A stretch of 64,000 bases of DNA from Pseudomonas piscis (GCF_009380155.1 NZ_WHUV01000001.1:868001-932000), one strand, 5' to 3'; shown: positions 26,579-35,386, counted from the first letter of the stretch. The notes: generated from the sequence alone by a model not told the origin. Numbers and translations: made by a program.

Positions 26579-26604
26579 AAAACGGCGGCCTCAGGCCGCC
26601 GTTT
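26579..26604 (-). terminator. Terminator after the glucan synthase gene
   Basis: A stem AAACGGCGGCC / GGCCGCCGTTT with a 3-nt loop lies 17 nt past the stop codon on the minus strand and ends in TTTT. Confidence 0.8.
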
Positions 26605-26620
26605 AGTGCTTTGCGTCGAT

Positions 26621-29212
26621 TCAGCCCGCAGGGGCCGGTTCAGGCTCCGGCGCCGGCTTGGGCAGCGACGACAGGAAGGCCATGACCAGTGCCGCCACGT
26701 AGGGCAGGGACTGCACCAGGAGCATGGTCACCCAGAAGCGCATGTCGTTGCTCGGCAGGCCCTGGACCAGGAAGATCCCCAGCGCCGCGCCCCACAGCAG
26801 CAGCATGATGAACAGCTCTTCCCGAGCCTCGGAGATCGCCACCCAGAAACCATGGCTGTTGGCGTTCTTCGGCGTGCGGAAGAACGGGATGCTGCTGGTG
26901 AAGAAACCGTACAGCACCGCCTTGGCGATGGTATGGGACAGGGCCAGGCCGGCCAGGGCTGCGCAGAAGGCGTCCTTGAGGTTCACGCCCACCGCACGGC
27001 GGTAGAGGAAGATGATCTTGCCTACTTTGAACACGAACAGCGCCAGGGGCGGGATGGCGAAGATCAGCAGCGGCGGGTCCACCTGCTTGGGCACGATGAT
27101 CATCGCCGCCGACCACAACAGTGCGCCGATGGTGAAGAAAATGTTCATGCCGTCGGCCACCCACGGTAGCCAGCCTGCCAGGAAGTGGTAGCGCTGGCCG
27201 CGGGTCAGCTCGGTGTCCTTGCCGCGCAGCAGGCTGGCGGTATGGCGCTTGATGATCTGGATCGCACCGTAGGCCCAGCGGAAACGCTGCTTCTTGAAGT
27301 CGATGAAGGTGTCGGGCATCAGGCCCTTGCCGTAGCTTTCGTGGTGGTAGGCGGCCGACAGGCCCTTCTCGAACACCCGCAGGCCCAGCTCGGCGTCCTC
27401 GCAGATGCACCAGTCGGCCCAGCCCAGCTCTTCGAGCACCGAGCGCCGGGTCATGGTCATGGTGCCGTGCTGGATGATGGCGTCGCGGTCGTTGCGGGTG
27501 ACCATGCCGATATGGAAGAAGCCCTTGTACTCCGCGTAGCAGAGCTTCTTGAAGGTGCTTTCGTCCTGGTCGCGGTAATCCTGGGGCGACTGCACGATGG
27601 CGATCTTCGGGTCGGCGAAGTGCGGCACCATGTGCTTGAGCCAGTTGCGCTCCACGCAGTAGTCGGAGTCGATGACCGCGATCACCTCGGCGTCCTTGGC
27701 GGTGTGTGGGATCAGGTAGTTCAGCGCGCCGCCCTTGAAGCCGGCCAGGGGCGAGACATGGAAGAAGCGAAAGCGCGGCCCCAGGGTCTGGCAATAGGCC
27801 TGGACCGGCTCCCAGACGGCCGGGTCCTTGGTGTTGTTGTCGATGATCAGGACTTCGTAGTCCGGGTAATCGAGGTTGGCCAGGGCATCGAGGGTCTGCT
27901 TCACCATCTCCGGTGGTTCGTTGTAGCAGGGCACATGGATCGAGACTTTCGGCCGGTAGCCGGAATCGCCTTCCACCGGCAGGAACTCGCGCCGGCGCTT
28001 GCGCACCCACACCGCCTCGGCCAGTTCGTGGGCCTCGGTGAGCAGGACGATGAACACCCCCAAGGCGCCCAGGGCCAGGAGGAAGCCCACGGTCAGGCTG
28101 AACCAGGTGCTGTACTGCTGGCTGTAGTCATAGCCGATCCACACCAGCACCGAACCGCAGAGGAAGGCGATGAAGGTCAGGAACGTCCGCCCACGCTGGC
28201 GCAGGGCCGAGCCGTCGATCAGCAGGATCGCCAGGGACAGCATCGCCAGGACCACCGAGCCGATGGCCAGTACCCGCCATTGCGGGATCGCCACTACCGG
28301 GCCTTCGAAGTTGAATTTCTGCTGGCGCGCAGCGTTGAACACGCCCCAGTAGGCGCCCACCGAGCCTTCGTCGCTGGCCTTCCACGGTTGGTCGAAGGCT
28401 TCGATGACGAAGTAGTTGTAGCCCTGGCGGTTGAGCTGATTGACCAGGGTCCGCAGGTAGATCGCCTGGTCCGCCGGGCTGGCGTCGGCGCCACCGCGCA
28501 TCCGGCCATTGCTCGGCCAGCCCACTTCGGACAGCAGCAGCGGTTTTTTCGGGAACATCTTCTTCAGGTCGCGAGCCCGGTCGAGGACGAACTGTTCGGC
28601 CTTGTCCACCGGGATGAATTCCCAGTAGGGCAGGATGTGCGCGGCGATCAGGTCGACGTGCTGGGCCAGTTCCGGATGTTCTTCCCAGACGTGCCACTGC
28701 TCGGAAGTGGTGACCGGCACCTTCACTGCGGCACGTACCCGGTCCAGGACCACGGATAACTGGTCGGCGCTGATTTCCTTGCGGAAGATCGCCTCGTTAC
28801 CCACCACCACCCGGACCACGCTGCGGGAGGTATTGGCCAGTTCGATGGCGCGCATGATCTCGCGCTCGTTGCGCTCCAGGTCCGGGCTGATCCAGATCCC
28901 CAAGGTCACGCGCAAGCCGAATTCTTCCGCCAGCCGGGGAATGTCTCCCAGGCTGCCATCCACCGAATAGGTACGAATGTTGTCGGTCAGCTTGCTCATG
29001 ATTTCCAGGTCGCGACGCATTTCATCGTCGGACGGGTACTGGTCCTTTTGCGGAAACTGACCCAGCTGGAAGGGCGAGTAGGAAAAACCGGAGATCTGTT
29101 CCGGCCAGTCGGGGGCCGAGACCGGGCGGTTGATCAGCGCCCAGAAACCGGTGAACAGCGCGGCGATGGCCAGCACTATCACCAGGTTGAGTCCAAATTT
29201 ACGCGATGACAT
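26621..29212 (-). CDS. ndvB: GH17-GT2 glucan synthase, NdvB type
   Basis: An 863-aa inner-membrane protein. An N-terminal TM (about 8-27) is followed by a periplasmic GH17-like domain (about 35-300) with acid/base Glu140 (VVGNEA) and nucleophile Glu229 (LLSEVGWPS). Then come TMs (about 313-393) and a cytoplasmic GT2 domain with DSD (515-517), CEDAE (Asp606) and QRFRW (642-646), and further C-terminal TMs. GT2 should build a beta-glucan and the GH17 domain remodel or cyclise it. P. aeruginosa NdvB, of the same length and next to dapE, makes cyclic glucans linked to biofilm antibiotic tolerance. ATG 29212 is preferred to an upstream TTG at 29266. Confidence 0.88.
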   Translation of the reverse strand: MSSRKFGLNLVIVLAIAALFTGFWALINRPVSAPDWPEQISGFSYSPFQLGQFPQKDQYPSDDEMRRDLEIMSKLTDNIRTYSVDGSLGDIPRLAEEFGLRVTLGIWISPDLERNEREIMRAIELANTSRSVVRVVVGNEAIFRKEISADQLSVVLDRVRAAVKVPVTTSEQWHVWEEHPELAQHVDLIAAHILPYWEFIPVDKAEQFVLDRARDLKKMFPKKPLLLSEVGWPSNGRMRGGADASPADQAIYLRTLVNQLNRQGYNYFVIEAFDQPWKASDEGSVGAYWGVFNAARQQKFNFEGPVVAIPQWRVLAIGSVVLAMLSLAILLIDGSALRQRGRTFLTFIAFLCGSVLVWIGYDYSQQYSTWFSLTVGFLLALGALGVFIVLLTEAHELAEAVWVRKRRREFLPVEGDSGYRPKVSIHVPCYNEPPEMVKQTLDALANLDYPDYEVLIIDNNTKDPAVWEPVQAYCQTLGPRFRFFHVSPLAGFKGGALNYLIPHTAKDAEVIAVIDSDYCVERNWLKHMVPHFADPKIAIVQSPQDYRDQDESTFKKLCYAEYKGFFHIGMVTRNDRDAIIQHGTMTMTRRSVLEELGWADWCICEDAELGLRVFEKGLSAAYHHESYGKGLMPDTFIDFKKQRFRWAYGAIQIIKRHTASLLRGKDTELTRGQRYHFLAGWLPWVADGMNIFFTIGALLWSAAMIIVPKQVDPPLLIFAIPPLALFVFKVGKIIFLYRRAVGVNLKDAFCAALAGLALSHTIAKAVLYGFFTSSIPFFRTPKNANSHGFWVAISEAREELFIMLLLWGAALGIFLVQGLPSNDMRFWVTMLLVQSLPYVAALVMAFLSSLPKPAPEPEPAPAG

Positions 29213-29397
29213 GGCTATTTCGGGTTCCAAGAAGTGTGGAACGAGGGAAAGGTTGGCAGGCGCCAAACGGCGCGCATCCTACACCGGCCCTCAACTGAGC
29301 GTACAGCGCACAGGGGACGGCGAGACCTTGGGCACCGTAATTGGGTTTAAGTTCTTTACTTGTAGCTGGCGGCTTAAAACTTGTCGCGGCGAAGCCC

Positions 29398-29403
29398 TAT
29401 AAT
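29398..29403 (+). promoter_or_regulatory. Perfect -10 hexamer upstream of tcdA
   Basis: TATAAT (29398-29403) is followed directly by GCGCGCC, a GC-rich discriminator, 26 nt before the ATG. The best upstream match (TTAAAA, 18-nt spacing) is a poor -35. Confidence 0.45.
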
Positions 29404-29429
29404 GCGCGCCGGTTTTTTAGGTGATGGTC

Positions 29430-30239
29430 ATGAGTACAGAAGATCCACGGTTTGCCGGCGTCGCCCGCTTGTATGGCATCGAGGGCCTGGAACGGCTGCA
29501 GGCGGCCCACGTGGCGATCGTCGGTATCGGCGGGGTCGGTTCCTGGGCGGCGGAAGCCATCGCCCGTTGCGGGGTGGGGGAAATCTCGCTGTTCGACCTC
29601 GACGATGTCTGCGTCAGCAACAGCAACCGCCAACTGCATGCCCTGGACAGCACCGTGGGTCGGCCCAAGGTCGAGGTCATGGCCGAGCGCCTGCGGGGCA
29701 TCAATCCGCACTGCACGGTGCACCCGGTCACGGACTTCGTCACCCGCGACACCATGGCCGAGTACATCACTCCCGAAATCGACTGCGTGATCGACTGCAT
29801 CGACAGCGTGAATGCCAAGGCGGCCCTGATCGCCTGGTGCAAGCGCCGCAAGATCCAGATCATCACCACCGGTGGGGCTGGCGGGCAGATCGATCCGACC
29901 CAGATCCAGGTCTGCGACCTGAACCGCACCTTCAATGACCCGCTGGCATCCAAGGTGCGTTCGACCTTGCGCCGCGACTACGGGTTCTCGCGCACCATGA
30001 ACCGGCACTACAGCGTGCCCTGCGTGTTTTCCACCGAGCAACTGCGCTATCCCAAGCCCGACGGCGGTATCTGCCTGCAGAAGAGCTTCGTCGGTGACGG
30101 GGTCAAGCTCGATTGTGCCGGCGGTTTCGGTGCGGTGATGATGGTGACCGCGACGTTCGGCATGGTCGCGGCGACCAAGGCGGTGGACAAGCTGGTAGCC
30201 GGCGTGCGCCGTCCGTCCGAGCGCAACAAGGCGGTGTAG
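29430..30239 (+). CDS. tcdA: tRNA threonylcarbamoyladenosine dehydratase TcdA (CsdL)
   Basis: A 269-aa E1-like (ThiF/MoeB fold) ATP-dependent enzyme that dehydrates t6A37 to cyclic ct6A37 in tRNA. The nucleotide-binding motif is IGGVGSWAAEAIARCG (about 34-49), with the SNSNRQ adenylation motif following DLDDVCV. It needs the CsdA-CsdE sulfur-transfer pair, and those genes are encoded convergently just downstream, as expected. Start ATG 29430 (MSTEDPRFAG) is chosen from AGGTG 7 nt upstream; GTG 29421 and ATG 29424 are in frame. Confidence 0.94.
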   Translation: MSTEDPRFAGVARLYGIEGLERLQAAHVAIVGIGGVGSWAAEAIARCGVGEISLFDLDDVCVSNSNRQLHALDSTVGRPKVEVMAERLRGINPHCTVHPVTDFVTRDTMAEYITPEIDCVIDCIDSVNAKAALIAWCKRRKIQIITTGGAGGQIDPTQIQVCDLNRTFNDPLASKVRSTLRRDYGFSRTMNRHYSVPCVFSTEQLRYPKPDGGICLQKSFVGDGVKLDCAGGFGAVMMVTATFGMVAATKAVDKLVAGVRRPSERNKAV

Positions 30240-30271
30240 CCTTGCGGCCTAGGCATTCACGGACTGGCCCA

Positions 30272-30381
30272 TGTAGCCGCTGCCGCAGGCTGCGTACGGG
30301 CGCGCAGCGGCCGCTGGGTCTTGAATCCGCTGAAGGTCCTTCGGCCCTTGTCGCAGCCTCGCAGGCTTGGCAGCGGCTACA
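30272..30381. repeat. REP doublet that runs into the csdE stop codon
   Basis: The left arm at 30272-30294 starts TGTAGCCGCTGCCGCAGGCT. The right arm, on the minus strand from 30381 down to 30352, starts TGTAGCCGCTGCC. The shared 13-nt head is identical, so the two are inverted copies. This family differs from the GTAGGAGCG family elsewhere in the window. The csdE stop TAG (30377-30379) is inside the right arm head. Confidence 0.78.
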
Positions 30382-30784
30382 CGCTGGCCAGTTCGCCCAT
30401 CCGTTGCAACACAGCATTCAGGCCGTTGGCGCGTGATGGCGAGAGCTGGCGCGACAACCCCAACTGGTTGAACCAGTCCGCCAGGTCCACCTCGCGCAAC
30501 TCTTGCGCGGACAATCCGTTGACCCGCGCCAGCAGCAGCGCCACCAGGCCACGGATCAGCCGCGCATCGGTGGCCGCGGCGAATTGCCAGCGGCCTTGAT
30601 CCAGGCTTGCCACCAGCCACACCTGGCTCTCACAACCGTGCACCCGATTGGCCTCGACCCTGGCGCTGTCGTCCAGGGCCGGCAGGCGCTCGCCCCATTG
30701 CATCAACAGGCGCGCCCGCTGCTCCCAGCCTGCGGCTTCCTGGAACACTTGCAGCGCTGTACTGGCGTCTTCCGGCAGGCTCAT
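30377..30784 (-). CDS. csdE: SufE-family sulfur acceptor CsdE
   Basis: A 135-aa SufE/CsdE protein that takes persulfide sulfur from the cysteine desulfurase CsdA. The acceptor cysteine is Cys51 in RVHGCESQVWL, the family signature. It overlaps csdA by 4 nt (ATGA), so it is coupled to it. With TcdA, which is convergent, it forms the CsdA-CsdE-CsdL sulfur system. The last two bases before and including the TAG stop come from a REP element, so the native C-terminus may have been trimmed or fixed by that insertion. Confidence 0.92.
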   Translation of the reverse strand: MSLPEDASTALQVFQEAAGWEQRARLLMQWGERLPALDDSARVEANRVHGCESQVWLVASLDQGRWQFAAATDARLIRGLVALLLARVNGLSAQELREVDLADWFNQLGLSRQLSPSRANGLNAVLQRMGELASV

Positions 30785-31986
30785 CGCAGCAGTTCCAGGG
30801 CCTGGTCCAGGGCCTCGAAGAAGCGCTCCAGGTCCTCGGAGTCGTTGTATAGCGCCAGGGACACGCGGATCGCTCCGTGCAGGCCGAGGCTCTTGAGCAA
30901 GGGCATGGCGCAGTGATGGCCGGCCCGCACGGCGATGCCCTGTTCGGTCAACAGGTGTGCCAGATCGGCGCTGTGTACGCCGTCGACCACGAAGCTGACC
31001 AGCGCCAGCTGCGGCGTGCCCAGCAGGCGGATGCCGTTGCGCGCCTGCAGCCCATGCAGCAGGTAGGCATGCAGTTTTGCTTCATGTTCGGCCACGGCTT
31101 GCTGGTCCAGGCCAGCGAGGTAGTCCAGGGTGGCGCCAAGGCCGATGACCCCGGCGATCGCTGGCGTTCCTGCCTCGAAACCCAGGGGTGCAGGGCGGAA
31201 CCTGGCGTGCTGGTAATCGGCGTCCTGGACCATCTCGCCACCGAATTGCCAATGGCGCAGCCCCTTGAGCGCCCCATGGCGGCCGAAGAGCACGCCGACG
31301 CCTTCCGGGCCGTACAGCTTGTGGCTGGAAAACACATAGAAGTCGCAGCCCAGGGCCTGAACGTCATGTCGGCCGTGGACCACCCCCTGGGCGCCGTCGA
31401 CCACGGTCAGCGCGCCCTGGGCCCTGGCCATGGCCAGCAGCGGGGTCAAGGGTTGCCAGGCACCGAGCACGTTGGACAGCTGGCTGACTGCCAGCAATCG
31501 GGTCCGAGGGCCGATCAGGCGGCTCGTGGCGTCGATATCCACCAGCCCGTCGGCATCCAGCGGCAGGACCACCAGGCTCAGCCCGCGGCGCTGGGCCAGT
31601 TGCTGCCAAGGCAGCAGGTTGGCGTGATGTTCCAGGGCGCTGACGACGATTTCATCGCCAGCCTCGAATCGATGCTCCAGGCCATAGGCCAGGAGGTTCA
31701 GCGCGGAAGTCGCGCCGTGGGTGAAGACGATCTGCCCGCTGTCGCCGACATTCAGCCATTGCCCGACCTTGCTGCGGCTGTCCTCGAAAGCCTGGGTGGC
31801 GTGGGCGCCGGGCAGGTGCTGGGCGCGATGCACGTTGGCCGCGCCATTGGCGTAGTAGTGCGCCAGGGCGTCCAGCAGGGCCTGGGGCTTCTGGGTGGTG
31901 GCGGCGTTGTCCAGGTAGGTCTGGTCCTGGCGTTGCAGGGCGGCGATGGCCGGGAAATCGGCGCGCCAGGGGGAGGGTAAAAGCAT
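30781..31986 (-). CDS. csdA: Cysteine desulfurase, SufS/CsdA class
   Basis: A 401-aa group II PLP enzyme that converts cysteine to alanine and enzyme-bound persulfide. Features: YLDNAATTQKP at the N-terminus, ALEHHANLLPWQ, PLP lysine in SSHKLYGPEGVG, and catalytic Cys in RAGHHCAMPLL. It is paired with csdE downstream and lies 81 nt after dapD. A GC-rich inverted repeat (32011-32035) stands in that gap. Confidence 0.94.
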   Translation of the reverse strand: MLLPSPWRADFPAIAALQRQDQTYLDNAATTQKPQALLDALAHYYANGAANVHRAQHLPGAHATQAFEDSRSKVGQWLNVGDSGQIVFTHGATSALNLLAYGLEHRFEAGDEIVVSALEHHANLLPWQQLAQRRGLSLVVLPLDADGLVDIDATSRLIGPRTRLLAVSQLSNVLGAWQPLTPLLAMARAQGALTVVDGAQGVVHGRHDVQALGCDFYVFSSHKLYGPEGVGVLFGRHGALKGLRHWQFGGEMVQDADYQHARFRPAPLGFEAGTPAIAGVIGLGATLDYLAGLDQQAVAEHEAKLHAYLLHGLQARNGIRLLGTPQLALVSFVVDGVHSADLAHLLTEQGIAVRAGHHCAMPLLKSLGLHGAIRVSLALYNDSEDLERFFEALDQALELLR

Positions 31987-32010
31987 GATGGCGAAACTCG
32001 TTCGAACAGG

Positions 32011-32035
32011 CCGGGCGCTGATGATAAGCGCCCGG
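32011..32035 (-). other. GC-rich inverted repeat between dapD and csdA
   Basis: CCGGGCGCT (32011-32019) pairs perfectly with AGCGCCCGG (32027-32035) around a 7-nt loop. There is no T-run on the minus strand, so it may be an mRNA-stabilising stem or weak terminator rather than a full stop. Confidence 0.45.
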
Positions 32036-32067
32036 CGGGTTCCGGTGGAACCGCGTGCTGGGCTCGC

Positions 32068-33102
32068 TTAGTTGTGAGCGTGCAGCGCTTCGTTCAGCTC
32101 GATGGCCGACTTGTGGGTCTTGCACTCCACGGCGCCGGTTTCCGAGTTGCGACGGAACAGCAGGTCAGGCTGGCCGGCCAGTTCCCGGGCCTTGAGGACC
32201 TTGACCAGTTGGTTGTTCTCGTCCAGCAGCGCCACCTTGGTCCCGGCGGTCACGTACAGGCCCGATTCCACGGTGTTGCGATCGCCCAGCGGGATGCCGA
32301 TGCCGGCGTTGGCGCCGATCAGGCAGCCTTCGCCGACCTTGATCACGATGTTGCCGCCACCCGACAGGGTACCCATGGTGGAGCAGCCGCCGCCCAGGTC
32401 CGAACCCTTGCCGACGAACACGCCAGCCGATACGCGGCCTTCGATCATGCCCGGGCCTTCGGTGCCAGCGTTGAAGTTGACGAAGCCTTCGTGCATCACG
32501 GTGGTGCCTTCGCCGATGTAGGCGCCCAGGCGGATCCGTGCGCTGTCAGCGATACGCACGCCGCTCGGCACGACGTAGTCGGTCATTTTCGGGAACTTGT
32601 CCACCGAGAACACTTCCAGCAGTTCGCCGCGCAGGCGTGCTTCGAGTTGGCGCTCGGCCAGTTCGGCCAGGTCGATGGCGCCCTGGCTGGTCCAGGCGAC
32701 GTTCGGCAGCAGCGGGAATACGCCGGCCAGACTCAGGCCATGGGGCTTGACCAGGCGATGGGACAGCAGGTGCAGCTTGAGGTAGGCCTCTGGGGTGCTG
32801 GTCAGTTGGGCGTCTTCGGCCAGCAGGGTGGCGACCAGGGGCTTGTGGCTTTCGGCCAGGCGGGTCAGCAGGGCGGCCTGGGTGGCGTCGATACCCTTGA
32901 GGGCGTCGGCCATCTGCGCGGCCTGGGTGGTGCTGAAGGTGATGGCCTGGTTGCCTTCGCTGTAGCCGAGGATCGGCGCTACGGCGGCGACGATTTCAGC
33001 CGCAGGCTTGAGCAGCGGCGCTGCGTAAAACACTTCCAGCCAAGCACCTTGGCGGTTCTGGGTGCCGACACCGAATGCCAGGCTGAACAGGGTAGTGGAC
33101 AT
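32068..33102 (-). CDS. dapD: Tetrahydrodipicolinate N-succinyltransferase
   Basis: A 344-aa enzyme of the DapD group found in Pseudomonas. It transfers succinyl from succinyl-CoA to tetrahydrodipicolinate in the lysine/DAP path. The C-terminal half is a left-handed beta-helix of hexapeptide repeats (VRIADSARIRLGAYIGEG...), with the family marker GKGSDLGGGCSTMGTLSGGG. It lies in one minus-strand run with the arsC-like gene (33 nt upstream) and csdA-csdE. Confidence 0.96.
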   Translation of the reverse strand: MSTTLFSLAFGVGTQNRQGAWLEVFYAAPLLKPAAEIVAAVAPILGYSEGNQAITFSTTQAAQMADALKGIDATQAALLTRLAESHKPLVATLLAEDAQLTSTPEAYLKLHLLSHRLVKPHGLSLAGVFPLLPNVAWTSQGAIDLAELAERQLEARLRGELLEVFSVDKFPKMTDYVVPSGVRIADSARIRLGAYIGEGTTVMHEGFVNFNAGTEGPGMIEGRVSAGVFVGKGSDLGGGCSTMGTLSGGGNIVIKVGEGCLIGANAGIGIPLGDRNTVESGLYVTAGTKVALLDENNQLVKVLKARELAGQPDLLFRRNSETGAVECKTHKSAIELNEALHAHN

Positions 33103-33135
33103 GCAGTTACCTCTTGCGAAATTGATTGAGCAGGC

Positions 33136-33498
33136 TTACTTGAGCGCCGCTGCGTAAAGGTCTGGCTTGAAGCCAATCAGGGTTCTGTTTCCGAGGTCGA
33201 GCACCGGACGCTTGATCATCGACGGTTGCGCGAGCATCAGTTCGACGGCCTTGGCCTGGTCGAGGTCGGCCTTGCTGGCCTCATCGAGCTTGCGGAAGGT
33301 AGTACCCGCGCGGTTCAGCACCACTTCCCAGCCGTGCTCGGCGCACCACTGGTTCAGGTGCTCGCGATCGATGCCGGAGGTCTTGTAGTCGTGGAAGTCA
33401 TAGCTGACAGCGTGTTCATCGAGCCAGGTGCGCGCCTTTTTCATGGTGTCGCAGGCCTTGATGCCGAAAAGGTGCAACGTTTTGCTTGAAGCGGTCAA
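33136..33498 (-). CDS. ArsC/Spx-family protein (YffB type)
   Basis: A 120-aa thioredoxin-fold protein. GIKACDTMKKARTWLDE carries one active-site cysteine (Cys16) instead of CxxC; later RAGTTFRKLD and PSMIKRPVLDLGNRTLIGF are typical of the YffB branch. YffB-type proteins bind glutathione; arsenate reductase activity is not supported. The start appears to be TTG (33498), with GAGGGGG 9 nt upstream; the first ATG (Met19) would remove the first strand and Cys16. It is often next to dapD in Pseudomonas. Confidence 0.86.
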   Translation of the reverse strand: MTASSKTLHLFGIKACDTMKKARTWLDEHAVSYDFHDYKTSGIDREHLNQWCAEHGWEVVLNRAGTTFRKLDEASKADLDQAKAVELMLAQPSMIKRPVLDLGNRTLIGFKPDLYAAALK

Positions 33499-33732
33499 GG
33501 AATTGCCCCCTCTGGAGTGCTGGTAATCAAAGGTCCGGGATTATGCCACGACGGCGGCGCTTAGGCGTCGGCGGCTGCGGGGCTTTGTCGCATTGTGTTG
33601 CGCGGACCTGGGCGTTGCGACTTTCGTGCAGCGGCGTGAGCGCAGCTTAAGCGGCTAATATGGCACTTCTGCGGCGAATTGTTGCCGAGTTTGTGTGTCT
33701 GCTCTGAAAGTCCGAATCAGGAACCCCGCTTT

Positions 33733-35379
33733 ATGCAAACCGCCTATACCGTCCTCATCATGCTGATGCTGGTGAGCCTCTCGCGTCTTGTCGGGCGGGT
33801 GATCCCACTGCCATTGCCCCTGGTGCAGATCAGCGCCGGGGCCTTGCTGGCCTGGCCGACCCTGGGCCTGCACGTGGCCCTGGACCCGGAGCTGTTCCTG
33901 TTTCTGTTCCTGCCGCCGCTGCTGTTTTCCGATGGCTGGCGCATGCCCAAGCGCGAGTTCTGGCGCTTGCGTGGCCCGATCCTGACTCTGGCTGTGGGGC
34001 TGGTGCTGTTCACGGTGGTCGGCGCTGGTTATTTCATCCACTGGCTATTGCCGACCATTCCCTTGCCGGTGGCCTTCGCCCTGGCGGCGGTGTTGTCGCC
34101 CACCGACGCCGTGGCGGTCTCGGCGATATCCCAGAACCGCCTGCCGACGCCGTTGATGCACATGCTCCAGGGCGAGGCTTTGATGAACGACGCCTCGGGC
34201 CTGGTGACCTTCAAGTTCGCCCTGGTGGCGGCGGTCACCGGGGTGTTTTCCCTGGCCAATGCCAGCCTGACCTTCGTCCTGGTGGCGGTGGGTGGCCTGG
34301 CGGTGGGCGTGGCCCTGAGCTGGCTGGTGGGGCGCTTGCGGGCCTGGATGATCGCCCGTGGCTGGGATGATCCTGCGACCCACGTGGTGTTCATGTTGCT
34401 GCTGCCGTTCGCCGCCTATGTCCTGGCCGAGCGCCTGGGAGCCTCGGGTATCCTTTCGGCGGTGGCGGCGGGGATGATGCAGAGCTGGCTCGACCTGCTG
34501 CCGCGCCAGACCAGCACCCGCCTGCTCAACCGCAGTGTCTGGTCGTTGCTGGAGTTCGCCTTCAACGGCCTGATCTTCCTGCTGCTGGGCCTGCAGTTGC
34601 CGGACATCATCAAGGCGGTGGTCAGCCACGAGACGTCGCTCTGGCCGACCCTGGCCTACCGCTGCCTGGATGTGGTGGCGATTTTCCTGGTGTTGCTGGT
34701 GCTGCGCTTCATCTGGGTGCAGAGCATCTGGCGCTTGTCGGGCCTGCTGCGGCGCTGGCGCGGCAAGGGCGAGCTGACCCTGGTGCCCACCGCGCGTTCC
34801 TGCTGGCTGCTGACCGTGGGCGGTGTGCGCGGGGCGGTGACCCTGGCCGGCGTGATGTCGGTGCCTCTATTCCTGGGCGCGGGCGAAGCCTTTCCCGAAC
34901 GTGACCTGCTGATCTTCATTGCCGCCGGGGTGATCCTGCTGTCCTTGGTAGCGGCGTGCATCGCCCTGCCGCTGCTGCTGCGTGGCATCGTCAAGAGCCC
35001 TGACGACAAACGCCGGGGCGAAGTGCGCGATGCCTGGCGCAAGACCGCCGAGGCCGCGATCCACGCACTTGAAGCCGAGGAGGTCGCCGAGTCCGGCGAG
35101 GCTCCGGATGCCGCCCAGGCCGCCCTGAGCAGCGAGCTCAAGGGCCGGTTGATGGCCGAGTATCGGCACCAGCTGGAGGTCTACAACGATTCTGCCGAGG
35201 CCCAGGCCCTGGCCCAGCAGATGGACCTGCTGGAGCGGCGCCTGCGGCTCAAGGCCCTGCGCGCGCAACGGTTGGAGCTGTATCGCCTGAGCCGCCAGCA
35301 TCAGATCGGCGACGATGTGCTGCGTGAAGTGCTGGCGGAACTGGATTTGAGCGAGGCGAACCTGGGATCGGTGAAATGA
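33733..35379 (+). CDS. Na+/H+ antiporter, CPA1 family
   Basis: A 548-aa inner-membrane protein with about 12 TMs in residues 1-415, followed by a long cytoplasmic tail (about 420-548) that is charged and probably coiled-coil. Motifs: FLFLPPLLFSDGWR near the N-terminus, the ion-site helix LSPTDAVAVSAI, GEALMNDASGLV, and GVRGAVTLAGV. These are CPA1 (YjcE/NhaP-like) signatures. It should exchange Na+ or K+ for H+ for pH and salt homeostasis. Start ATG 33733 has AGGAAC 8 nt upstream. The 234-nt gap before it shows no clear element. Confidence 0.9.
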   Translation: MQTAYTVLIMLMLVSLSRLVGRVIPLPLPLVQISAGALLAWPTLGLHVALDPELFLFLFLPPLLFSDGWRMPKREFWRLRGPILTLAVGLVLFTVVGAGYFIHWLLPTIPLPVAFALAAVLSPTDAVAVSAISQNRLPTPLMHMLQGEALMNDASGLVTFKFALVAAVTGVFSLANASLTFVLVAVGGLAVGVALSWLVGRLRAWMIARGWDDPATHVVFMLLLPFAAYVLAERLGASGILSAVAAGMMQSWLDLLPRQTSTRLLNRSVWSLLEFAFNGLIFLLLGLQLPDIIKAVVSHETSLWPTLAYRCLDVVAIFLVLLVLRFIWVQSIWRLSGLLRRWRGKGELTLVPTARSCWLLTVGGVRGAVTLAGVMSVPLFLGAGEAFPERDLLIFIAAGVILLSLVAACIALPLLLRGIVKSPDDKRRGEVRDAWRKTAEAAIHALEAEEVAESGEAPDAAQAALSSELKGRLMAEYRHQLEVYNDSAEAQALAQQMDLLERRLRLKALRAQRLELYRLSRQHQIGDDVLREVLAELDLSEANLGSVK

Positions 35380-35386
35380 CGCTGGT

